DNA of 33,524 bases, from assembly GCA_028280565.1 (NCBI GenBank), contig JANQLQ010000010.1, positions 1-33,524 of the forward strand, in the 5' to 3' direction. How positions within the stretch are numbered: the stretch's first letter is position 1; the number at the start of each line of letters is the position of its first letter. The notes beneath the pieces are model-generated. The model did no database searches. It was not told where the DNA came from and was given only the letters and a program-made list of their open reading frames with translations. The position numbers and the translations under genes are program-made. The stretch is from Fulvivirga sp. Its GTDB lineage: Bacteria; Bacteroidota; Bacteroidia; Cytophagales; Cyclobacteriaceae. Shown here piece after piece: positions 17,938 to 25,308 of the stretch.

Positions 17938-19608
17938 TTAAATGAGTATCCTGACAGGATCCTCTAGGATACCTTTTAACGTTTTCAGGAAGGCCGCACC
18001 TAAAGCCCCGTCCACTACCCTATGATCACAACTCAGGGTGACTTTCATGAGGTTGCCTGGCACAAACTGCCCGTCTTTCACAATAGGCGCCTGTTTGATG
18101 CCTCCTACAGCGAGAATACAAGCATCCGGCGGGTTAATGATGGCAGTAAATTCTTCTACCCCGAACATGCCCAGGTTAGATACGGTAAAGGTATTTCCTT
18201 CCCACTCGTTCGGCTGTAGCTTCTTACTATGGGCTTTTTCCGCCAATTGTTTGACTTCCGAGGAGATATGGGATAAGGATTTATTATCCGCAAACCTGAC
18301 CACGGGTACCAAAAGACCTTCATCCACCGCTACGGCTACTCCCACGTGAATATGCTTGTTATACCTGATCTTATCTCCTAGCCAAGAAGCATTTACCTTG
18401 GGATGTAATCTTAGCGCAGCAGCCACCGCTTTGATAACGATATCATTAAAGCTGATCTTCACCGGTGCCACTTCGTTAATAGATTTACGCGCTTCCACGG
18501 CTTTGTCCATGTTGATCTCCATGGTGACATAGAAATGTGGCGCCGTAAATTTGCTTTCAGAAAGGCGCTTGGCAATGGTCTTGCGCATCTGTGAAACGCT
18601 CACTTCTTCGAAGCTTTCCTCTCCTACCACCTGTGGTAAGGCCACTGGAGCAGTGGTTTCACCGCTAACGGAAGCCACGGCCGGTGCCGGCTGCGCCGAA
18701 GGTGTAAATTGCTCTACATCTCTCTTAATGATCCTGCCATGATCCCCAGTGCCTTGGATCTGGGAGATGTCATATCCCTTATCCTGTGCCATCTTTCGCG
18801 CCAGTGGTGATATTTTGATACGGCCATTATCTACGGAGACTGGGGTGGCACCATTCTCATTGGCACCCGCTGTAGGCACCCGGCTCCGGCTGGAGGCACT
18901 TATCTCCTCTTGCACCGTAGGCTGTTCTACAGCCACCGGGGCGGTTTCACTTGAGGACTTGGCTTTGTTCGCTTTTAAGAGCTTTTCATAGTCTGCGCCT
19001 TTCTCACCTATGATCGCTATGATACCGTCTACTTCAATGGAATCACCGTCTTTCACCCCAATGTACAATAATGTACCGTCTTCATAAGCTTCCAATTCCA
19101 TGGTAGCTTTATCCGTTTCTACCTCTGCCAGGATGTCACCGGATTTTACTTCGTCACCTTCTTTCTTCAGCCATGAGGAGATAGTACCTTCCGTCATGGT
19201 GTCACTCATTTTCGGCATCGTGATCACCGATGCTTTCACGTCCGAAGTATCTATTTCTTCAACAGTAGCGTCCGCAGTACCGTTGGAAGGTGTTTCTACG
19301 CTAGGTTCAGCGGGCTTTCCAGGGCTTCCCGTACTGTCGATATCCTTGAGTAAGCTGCTGATGTCTTCTCCCTTTTTACCGATCACGGCTATTACACCAT
19401 CGACAGGTACTGCATCCTTTTCTTTCACACCGATATGTAAAAGCACCCCATCCTCGTACGATTCGAGTTCCATAGTGGCTTTATCGGTTTCAACTTCCGC
19501 TAATATATCTCCTGATTTTACTTCATCACCTTCTTTAACTAACCAAGATGCGATCACCCCTTCTTCCATGGTATCGCTCATCTTAGGCATGCGAATAACT
19601 TCGGCCAT
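17938..19608 (-). CDS. pdhC: Dihydrolipoamide acetyltransferase (E2) of pyruvate dehydrogenase
   Basis: E2 core of the pyruvate dehydrogenase complex: it transfers the acetyl group from lipoyl-lysine to CoA to make acetyl-CoA in the cytoplasm. The 556 residues contain two lipoyl domains (about 2-80 and 127-205) with lipoylation motifs ETDKATME at Lys43 and Lys167. A Pro/Ala-rich linker leads to a peripheral-subunit binding domain (about 264-300, ISPLARKMAQDKGYD ... GRIIKRDV), a second linker and the catalytic acetyltransferase domain (about 333-556). The active site is SCDHRVVDG with His529 and Asp533. The two lipoyl domains are very similar to each other (SGDILAEVETDKATMELE in both). No E1 or E3 gene is adjacent, so this E2 gene stands alone, with a good promoter of its own 27 bases upstream. 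Also known as aceF. Confidence 0.95.
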   Translation of the reverse strand: MAEVIRMPKMSDTMEEGVIASWLVKEGDEVKSGDILAEVETDKATMELESYEDGVLLHIGVKEKDAVPVDGVIAVIGKKGEDISSLLKDIDSTGSPGKPAEPSVETPSNGTADATVEEIDTSDVKASVITMPKMSDTMTEGTISSWLKKEGDEVKSGDILAEVETDKATMELEAYEDGTLLYIGVKDGDSIEVDGIIAIIGEKGADYEKLLKANKAKSSSETAPVAVEQPTVQEEISASSRSRVPTAGANENGATPVSVDNGRIKISPLARKMAQDKGYDISQIQGTGDHGRIIKRDVEQFTPSAQPAPAVASVSGETTAPVALPQVVGEESFEEVSVSQMRKTIAKRLSESKFTAPHFYVTMEINMDKAVEARKSINEVAPVKISFNDIVIKAVAAALRLHPKVNASWLGDKIRYNKHIHVGVAVAVDEGLLVPVVRFADNKSLSHISSEVKQLAEKAHSKKLQPNEWEGNTFTVSNLGMFGVEEFTAIINPPDACILAVGGIKQAPIVKDGQFVPGNLMKVTLSCDHRVVDGALGAAFLKTLKGILEDPVRILI

Positions 19609-19634
19609 ATTCTGTATATTCTAAGTTCAGCGTT

Positions 19635-19664
19635 CAAAAATAGAGGTTAAATCACTTTATTCAA
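19635..19664 (-). promoter_or_regulatory. Bacteroidota-type promoter of pdhC
   Basis: On the - strand TTG (19662-19664), a 19-base spacer and TATTTTTG (19635-19642) match the phylum consensus TTTG/TTG, N19-20, TAnnTTTG. The start codon of pdhC is 26 bases downstream of the -7 box, leaving a leader of about 20 bases. Confidence 0.75.
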
Positions 19665-19683
19665 CATAAACCGTTGATAAAAA

Positions 19684-22683
19684 TTAAAAGTTGACCCCAC
19701 CTAAAATAAATTCCACAAAGGTACCCCCGGTATTCCAGTTATTGGCTTCCCGGTTCAATATCCGGGCCCCTATTTCCACCTCGGGTGTAAACCTCATGAT
19801 ATTGACGTCGAAGGTAAGTTCCAACCCGTACGAATTGTAATCACTGGTGATCGTGCGATCCCCAAAAAAAGAGCCTACGGGAGCATCCCGGAAAGGCTCT
19901 GCCAAGAAGAAATTCTGAACCACATTTTCACGGCCATAATCATAAAAGAAGTTGGCTTTCACCCTTCGAATATTCAAAAAAGGACCAAAATCCAGGTCAG
20001 CATTCCATAAAGGGAAAGCATAATTTACCTGTAGTGAAGTGAAGTCCCTCTCTTCGGGGAAGGAATAGCCCCTTGGTTTGAAAATGATGTTACGAAAACT
20101 GTAGGTATCCACATCAGGATCTACTTCTTTGTTTTGATATCCCCCACGAAGAAAGAAAGAGTGGGTGGTGAACAACCCGGGAAAAAACAAGCCTCCTCTT
20201 ACCCCCGTAGTGGCGCCGTTGAAATCCCCGCTTAGAGTATTCAACTGGTTGAAGACCAGGAACTGACCAAACCGACTGTTAATGTCCCTAGCGCTCTGCT
20301 TCATCACATTGGTAAAGCTGATCTCAAAATCATTGAATACCAAACTTCCATCATCAGCATCGTTGGTATCGACCAAAAAAACATCAACGGACGTACTGTC
20401 ATTGATAAACCCAAAGTCCTCGAGGATAATATCGCGACCCGTCTCGCGCGATGAAGCCCTAAAATTCGATACTGTGCTTATCCCGATGCTATTGCTGAAG
20501 CTTAACTCGGAGAAATATTTGCTACTGGTAAGTAACAGGGGCACTCGAAGCCCTCCTAAAAAGGTAGACTCTTCCCAGCGATAAGTCCCCGTACTTCGGT
20601 TGCCAAACTGGTATTCCATATCGATGATCGGGAACCAGGCCTGGTAGCTTACGGCTGCAGAAGCGAAACCCGACTCTTCTTCGATGTCATAAACGTAACC
20701 CAATGAAATATTGGTATTGCTCAGTACGTCACGTGAAAAAATGCCAGCTTCTGCCCGTACTAAGTCAGTAGAGGCAAAAGGACCCCAGCTATGAACATTG
20801 ATCATATGGCCTATCTTACTGTATTTTTTCACAGGATACTTTTCTTCCGGTACTCCTAGTAGCAGGTCCTCCTGGTTTTCTTGTTCTACCAGCGGTTGAA
20901 AATACCTCACATTTCGGTCCTCTACCTTGGTGATCGGCTTCCATTTACCCCGGTCATAGGGCATCTTGACCACATCCAAGCCGTTTACCGTATGATCATT
21001 GTAGTAGATAAACTCCTCACCAGGGTCAATGGCCGGGTTATAGGCTCCATACCGGCTGCTGGTGACTTGGAAGGTCTCTCCTGATTTTAAGTCCTTGGCA
21101 TAAATGTTATCAATACCATTATACGGGGAGTTGTAGAACAATATGCCTTTATGAAGGACCGGGTGCCCGATGTTTTCATGGCTAAAAGGGAGAAGCAAAG
21201 TTTCCTCACCCGATTCAAAGCTATAGGATACTACGGCTTTACCTTCTTCATTCGTTTTCAGTACTACGATCTCGCGGCCATCATCGGACCACCGCGGCAT
21301 ACCATATTGCATATTCCCCAGGTTATCAAACCGTAGCTTCTCCAGCCCATTATTAGCATCGATCACGACAAGGTTGTATTGATTATCTATGCTATTTAAA
21401 ATGGTGGCAATATGGAGGCCGTCCGGGGATAGGGCTGCCGCGGCATACCTGGATTTACGCGTAACCGTCCTTTTTTCACCCGTGGAAAAGTCGTACCATT
21501 TGATCACGGAATAGGTTTTAGCTCTCCACCGTGGGTCAAAATGAAATTCGGTCCAGGCCACTTTGTTTTTAGCAGAGGAAAGCATAGCGGCATCGTTAAT
21601 GATCCCGGGAACAAATTGGGTGGTGGTAGTACCGTCTGCATTGATCTTGACAAGCTCTTCGATATGTGCGATGCCTGATTTCATGGCGATCACACTACCA
21701 TCTTCCAGCACTTGGGGGAAGCTGTAATCTGTAAAGGTCTTATTTTTCCGGTTGATCATGGATTCGAACCCGGTGATCTCCAGCCCTTCCAACTGCTTCT
21801 GCCAAGTGGTTTCCAACTCATCCATCATAGTGTTGTAGTGAGGAACCAAATGCATGCCTGTGTGCCTTTTCATACTATTAGAGAAGGTAAAGGGAACAAA
21901 AGGCCAGCTCCACGCGCTGTTGGCAATGTCATGCATCACCTCGGCGTCTTGTTTTCTCCTGCGAATATGGGTGGTAAAAAGATAGCCCAGCACATAATGG
22001 TTGGGAACAAAATCTTTGTATGAACGTAGGTGCTGCTTGTTATAATTATATCGCTTGCCTTCCAGTAAATTGGTCCTGAAGATGCGGTCAAATGCAGGGA
22101 TACGACCACGTCCACTAGGAGTAAGGATCGTTTCCGTTACGGTAGCGTCGCCCTCCCAAAACCAGGGCGGGGCCGAGGTGAATGCCATGCCGGCCTGTGT
22201 ATTCTGACCGAAAATAAACGAGAATATCTTATTCCAGCCCGTACGACTCTGGCTGAATTGTACTACGTGACGATACTCGTGGATAGCAAGTAATTCTAAC
22301 CAGCGGTTAGTGCCAATGAAATTATAATCCTGTGGCGCGGTAGTCTGAAACTCCGATCGCCTGGGGCCGAGCGCCACGAAGCCATTGGATATGCTATTCT
22401 GATTTTGAAGGACAATAGAGATCTTTTTGGGCTTTTTATTGCCAAATGTGGTAGTTACTGGCTCACTGACATGCTCAAGAATATTAGCAACACGCTGGGC
22501 CTCCCGGTCAAATCCATTGGGGAAAATAACTTGGAATGACGGTGTAACTACTTGTTTCCAGCGGATCGAGGAGGGATTATTTTCCAATACCGGCGCCTGC
22601 GCCCAAGAATTTGAAACGGCCAGGCAGCGTAGACTCCACAGGATTAAACAGCACGCTAATTTCCTTCGCTTAAAATTGATCAT
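19684..22683 (-). CDS. Outer-membrane protein: HExxH peptidase-like domain, TolB-like propeller, C-terminal barrel
   Basis: The 999-residue protein has a signal peptide (about 1-29, cleavage near WAQA). Residues about 45-190 form a peptidase-like domain with HEYRH (His135, Glu136, His139) and, about 40 residues on, WFWEGDA (Glu177), the zinc-ligand spacing of gluzincin-type metallopeptidases. Residues about 310-600 carry TolB/WD40-like blades (ALSPDGLHIATI, PRWSDDGREIVVL, AIDPGEEFIYYNDH). The C-terminal 380 residues have alternating beta strands with FFPGLF and FLRGGYQN and end in an aromatic (GGVNF), typical of an outer-membrane barrel. The domain order resembles TolB-like proteins of about 1000 residues seen in Bacteroidota. 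The zinc motif is intact, so activity is plausible; the substrate is unknown. The gene has an inverted repeat just upstream. Confidence 0.83.
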   Translation of the reverse strand: MINFKRRKLACCLILWSLRCLAVSNSWAQAPVLENNPSSIRWKQVVTPSFQVIFPNGFDREAQRVANILEHVSEPVTTTFGNKKPKKISIVLQNQNSISNGFVALGPRRSEFQTTAPQDYNFIGTNRWLELLAIHEYRHVVQFSQSRTGWNKIFSFIFGQNTQAGMAFTSAPPWFWEGDATVTETILTPSGRGRIPAFDRIFRTNLLEGKRYNYNKQHLRSYKDFVPNHYVLGYLFTTHIRRRKQDAEVMHDIANSAWSWPFVPFTFSNSMKRHTGMHLVPHYNTMMDELETTWQKQLEGLEITGFESMINRKNKTFTDYSFPQVLEDGSVIAMKSGIAHIEELVKINADGTTTTQFVPGIINDAAMLSSAKNKVAWTEFHFDPRWRAKTYSVIKWYDFSTGEKRTVTRKSRYAAAALSPDGLHIATILNSIDNQYNLVVIDANNGLEKLRFDNLGNMQYGMPRWSDDGREIVVLKTNEEGKAVVSYSFESGEETLLLPFSHENIGHPVLHKGILFYNSPYNGIDNIYAKDLKSGETFQVTSSRYGAYNPAIDPGEEFIYYNDHTVNGLDVVKMPYDRGKWKPITKVEDRNVRYFQPLVEQENQEDLLLGVPEEKYPVKKYSKIGHMINVHSWGPFASTDLVRAEAGIFSRDVLSNTNISLGYVYDIEEESGFASAAVSYQAWFPIIDMEYQFGNRSTGTYRWEESTFLGGLRVPLLLTSSKYFSELSFSNSIGISTVSNFRASSRETGRDIILEDFGFINDSTSVDVFLVDTNDADDGSLVFNDFEISFTNVMKQSARDINSRFGQFLVFNQLNTLSGDFNGATTGVRGGLFFPGLFTTHSFFLRGGYQNKEVDPDVDTYSFRNIIFKPRGYSFPEERDFTSLQVNYAFPLWNADLDFGPFLNIRRVKANFFYDYGRENVVQNFFLAEPFRDAPVGSFFGDRTITSDYNSYGLELTFDVNIMRFTPEVEIGARILNREANNWNTGGTFVEFILGGVNF

Positions 22684-22695
22684 ACCCTCTAAAAT

Positions 22696-22724
22696 AACGC
22701 ATTACGATGTAATGTTGATGCGTT
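22696..22724. promoter_or_regulatory. Nested inverted repeat upstream of the peptidase/propeller gene
   Basis: AACGCAT (22696-22702) pairs with ATGCGTT (22718-22724); inside it ATTAC (22701-22705) pairs with GTAAT (22709-22713). It ends 12 bases before the start codon at 22683, on either side of which AGAGGG may serve as a ribosome binding site. It could be an operator or a leader hairpin; the sequence alone does not decide. Confidence 0.4.
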
Positions 22725-22870
22725 TTAAGGTAATAGAGAGGACATTTTTTCTTTTCGCGCGGAAAGTGGTTTAAAAGCGTTTGCTTAGCGTAATTTTCAT
22801 CTTTGGGGTGAGACAAGTGGACCTTACGTCTACGACTTTGAATAACCTATTAAAACAACGCTAAACACCA

Positions 22871-23947
22871 TCACTCCACCGCATGGGGGATAAACACCTC
22901 GAAGGCCGTACCTTCCCGGCTGGTCTTAAAGTTGACCTTTGCCCGGAGTTTGTTCGCCGCGATCCTGGCAATATATAGGCCCAAGCCTGAACCTTTAGAC
23001 TCCGAGGACCCCCTGAAAAACATCTCGAATACCTTATCCCTGATGATGGCATCTATCCCGGTGCCATTGTCTTTCACTACGATATGAGCGCCGTTCTGGT
23101 CCGTGTGGATCGCTATCCGGATCTTGGCTACACGATCAGGATGCCTTCCGAATTGCACAGCATTTTCGATGATCGGCGATAGTATTTTAGAGATCAAATA
23201 ATGATCACTAAAAAAAGGGACGTGCAGTTTGTACCGGTATGACCATTTCGTGTCTATTTCTTCCTTTTCAAGGGGTATACCTCCCACGATATCGTTGACA
23301 AGGTCAGGAAAATTAACGTCATCAGAATGGATAGGTGTGGTATGAATGGTGGATAAATGATGTACGTTCATCATCAGCCGGTTCTGTTTCTGCAGGGTGG
23401 CTTCGATAAGCTCCATATATTCATTCTGATCGCTGGTACAATCTTTCTTGGCCAAATTCACCAGGCCCAGTATGGTAGAAATGGGAGAACGCAGGTCGTG
23501 CGAAAGACGGTAGATCAATTTATCATACTCATAAAGTACCCTTTGAAATTGGTTTCGCTCCTCCTTTGATTTCTTGATATCTTTCACCACGGCGCAAATG
23601 AAAGAACTGCTGCCATTTTCGATGATATGCGTTTTTACAGAGACTGGAAGAAATTTGCCCGATTTTGTGGTCAGGGTTTGCTTAAAACTGGCTTTTCGTC
23701 GTTTCGACAGTTTATCGACATGCCCGTACCAGTTAGAAATGGTGAAATTAGGGGATAGCTCGAAGATCTCCATGCCGGGAAGCTCATTTTGGCTGTACCC
23801 TGTTTTCAAAACCGCGGCCTTATTTACTTTGATAATCCTTCCCGAAAAATCAACCCAAAAAACGCCCTCCTCCACCTGGTCGAGAATATCAATCAATGCA
23901 TCACGATTTTCTAAGGTGGTATACTCCTTTATGTTAAACGATCTCAT
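22871..23947 (-). CDS. PAS-domain sensor histidine kinase (soluble)
   Basis: The 358-residue kinase has no membrane segment. A PAS domain (about 18-125, EEGVFWVDFSGRIIKVNKAA) is followed by a HisKA dimerisation helix with RLSHDLRSPISTILG (phosphorylated His150) and an HATPase_c domain. That domain has N-box IIENAVQFG, G1 VKDNGTGID, F-box DKVFEMFFRG and G2 SKGSGLGLYIARIA, so it should be active. It lies about 200 bases downstream of a degenerate receiver gene on the same strand and near a NarL-type regulator, but neither is an obvious cognate; HisKA kinases usually pair with OmpR-type or hybrid receivers. The signal is probably sensed in the cytoplasm. Specific function unknown. Confidence 0.9.
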   Translation of the reverse strand: MRSFNIKEYTTLENRDALIDILDQVEEGVFWVDFSGRIIKVNKAAVLKTGYSQNELPGMEIFELSPNFTISNWYGHVDKLSKRRKASFKQTLTTKSGKFLPVSVKTHIIENGSSSFICAVVKDIKKSKEERNQFQRVLYEYDKLIYRLSHDLRSPISTILGLVNLAKKDCTSDQNEYMELIEATLQKQNRLMMNVHHLSTIHTTPIHSDDVNFPDLVNDIVGGIPLEKEEIDTKWSYRYKLHVPFFSDHYLISKILSPIIENAVQFGRHPDRVAKIRIAIHTDQNGAHIVVKDNGTGIDAIIRDKVFEMFFRGSSESKGSGLGLYIARIAANKLRAKVNFKTSREGTAFEVFIPHAVE

Positions 23948-24082
23948 GGTTAGATTAGCTAGTAATACTTAAATGCAAATTTTCGCTCAAATAATTATTT
24001 TTGCTTAAGGGTTAGATCTTAATTCCAACTATACGCGTATCGCTTAATTATTATCGCAGAAATCTGGTAGAACCCTTGTTTT

Positions 24083-24104
24083 CGTGACCGGCTGAAAGGT
24101 CACG
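24083..24104. repeat. 7-bp hairpin between receiver and kinase genes
   Basis: CGTGACC (24083-24089) and GGTCACG (24098-24104) are exact complements with an 8-base loop. It sits downstream of the degenerate receiver gene (- strand) and upstream of the PAS kinase. There is no T tract on either side, so it is at best a weak terminator. Confidence 0.4.
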
Positions 24105-24145
24105 CACTGAAGGAACTTTAAGATAGAATGGGGTTTAGGAGAAAG

Positions 24146-24538
24146 CTATAATAAAAGGAACGAAGAACTCGCCTTTGGTATCAGTTTGCTGATCTTATTC
24201 TCCAAGTCATCGGTGAAATCATCGATGTTGAGATAAGCCGTTGCACCTCTCTCCAGTATTTTGTCAATCAATATCTGCTGGTTGTACTCATCGATCACCA
24301 AAACAGGGCAATCATGTACGGATGGATTTTCCTTCACTTTGTCCAAAAAATCTACCCCTAGCCCGTAAGTATCGACCACGACAACATCAGGTCTATCCAA
24401 CCGCGTCAAAGTGACCTGCTCGGAATTGCTTTTTACCAGGTAAAAATTCCATTTTTGGAACAGTTCTTCCGGTATAGCATCAAATATGGAACTTGAGGCA
24501 CTTAAAAATAATATAGAATGCTTTTCTTCTCCTCTCAC
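24146..24538 (-). CDS. Degenerate stand-alone receiver (pseudo-receiver)
   Basis: The 130-residue protein follows the CheY fold pattern: strand SILFLSAS, strand DVVVVDTYG, strand PVLVIDEYN, then GATAYLNIDD. Asp56 sits where the phospho-acceptor is expected. The acidic pair of the first strand is replaced by Ser13-Ala14, the switch Thr/Ser by Asp83 and the conserved Lys by Asn/Ile104-105. It therefore probably does not bind magnesium or become phosphorylated normally and may act as a protein-interaction module. The start is a GTG; an AGAGGAG stretch directly after it raises the possibility of a later non-ATG start. A -7 box (TAACTTTG) lies 20 bases upstream, giving it its own transcript. It lies between two signalling genes, so an adaptor role is plausible but unproven. 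Confidence 0.7.
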   Translation of the reverse strand: MRGEEKHSILFLSASSSIFDAIPEELFQKWNFYLVKSNSEQVTLTRLDRPDVVVVDTYGLGVDFLDKVKENPSVHDCPVLVIDEYNQQILIDKILERGATAYLNIDDFTDDLENKISKLIPKASSSFLLL

Positions 24539-24557
24539 GACTTTACCTATTGCACTA

Positions 24558-24565
24558 CAAAGTTA
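24558..24565 (-). promoter_or_regulatory. Candidate -7 promoter box of the pseudo-receiver gene
   Basis: The - strand reads TAACTTTG, an exact match to TAnnTTTG, 19 bases before the GTG start. No TTTG is seen at the -33 position; instead the perfect palindrome at 24598-24639 lies just upstream, a location suited to an activator or repressor site. Confidence 0.5.
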
Positions 24566-24597
24566 AGGTCGGTAGGCTAGAAGGGTTTAAGCGATCA

Positions 24598-24639
24598 CCC
24601 TTATTCCCTCTAAGTGGTACCACTTAGAGGGAATAAGGG
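24598..24639. repeat. Perfect 42-base palindrome
   Basis: The left half CCCTTATTCCCTCTAAGTGG plus T is exactly complementary to the right half, with no spacer: 21 bp on each side of the centre at 24618/24619 (GGTACC). It begins 16 bases after the stop of the NarL-type regulator on the - strand and lies upstream of the next gene's -7 box. As RNA it would form a very stable hairpin, but no T tract follows; as DNA it can form a cruciform or bind a dimeric protein. Confidence 0.9.
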
Positions 24640-24654
24640 AAATAAATGTTTCGG

Positions 24655-25308
24655 TCATACTTGGTCAAAAAGCTCGTTTTTTACAGCATAAAGGACTAGG
24701 CCAGTGGTATTTTTGGCCCCGGTCTTTTCCAGCAGGTTCCGCTTATGGACCTCCACGGTCCTAATGCTTATAAATAACTTATCGGCGATTTCCTGGTTAG
24801 AGTATTCTTCCATGATCAGCTGGTAAACTTCCTTTTCCCTGGGCGTTAGCGGTGTGGCCAATGCCTCCGATCTGCTCCTGGCCTTTTTCTTGGCCAAGTT
24901 GTTCATAACCGTTTGGGCAACTTCTTTACTGTAATAGATATCGTCTTCCATGACCGACTTAAGAGCATATTTAAGTTCTGATTCATCGCAGCTTTTGAGC
25001 AGGTAGCCCCCAGCCCCGGCGTCCATCATAGCTTTGATATGTTGATAATCATTATGCATGGTAAGAGCAATTACCTTTATTTCCGGGTGCTCCTCTATCA
25101 CCTTTTTTGTAGTATCTATACCGTCCATCCCTTCCATATTTATGTCCATGAGTATGAGATCCACTTCTTTTTGCTGGGTCAAGTTGAGGGCATCATAACC
25201 GCTGCTGCCTTCGGCTACGATTTGGTATTCCGGGTCACCATCAAGGTAAAGTTTGATGCCGTCCCTAACGATCCTGTGATCGTCGATGATTAAGATGTTA
25301 ATACTCAT
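24655..25308 (-). CDS. NarL/FixJ-family response regulator
   Basis: The 217-residue DNA-binding response regulator has an intact receiver domain (about 1-125: Asp9-Asp10, phospho-acceptor Asp55 in LILMDINMEG, Thr83 in IALTMHND, Lys105 in GYLLKSCDE). A LuxR-type helix-turn-helix domain follows (about 152-217: LTPREKEVYQLI, NQEIADKLFISIRTVEVHKRN). Its ATG overlaps the stop of the large sensor kinase gene by 4 bases (ATGA), so the two are translationally coupled and almost certainly a cognate pair; NarL-type regulators are the usual partners of HisKA_3 kinases. A perfect palindrome lies directly after the stop. Target genes are not visible; the upstream divergent array at 29.9-31.3 kb is one possibility. 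Confidence 0.95.
   Translation of the reverse strand: MSINILIIDDHRIVRDGIKLYLDGDPEYQIVAEGSSGYDALNLTQQKEVDLILMDINMEGMDGIDTTKKVIEEHPEIKVIALTMHNDYQHIKAMMDAGAGGYLLKSCDESELKYALKSVMEDDIYYSKEVAQTVMNNLAKKKARSRSEALATPLTPREKEVYQLIMEEYSNQEIADKLFISIRTVEVHKRNLLEKTGAKNTTGLVLYAVKNELFDQV

Noticed and set aside
19100-19624. 174-codon + strand frame antisense to pdhC
   Set aside because: A Ser/Thr-rich mirror frame of a clearly identified lipoyl-domain gene.
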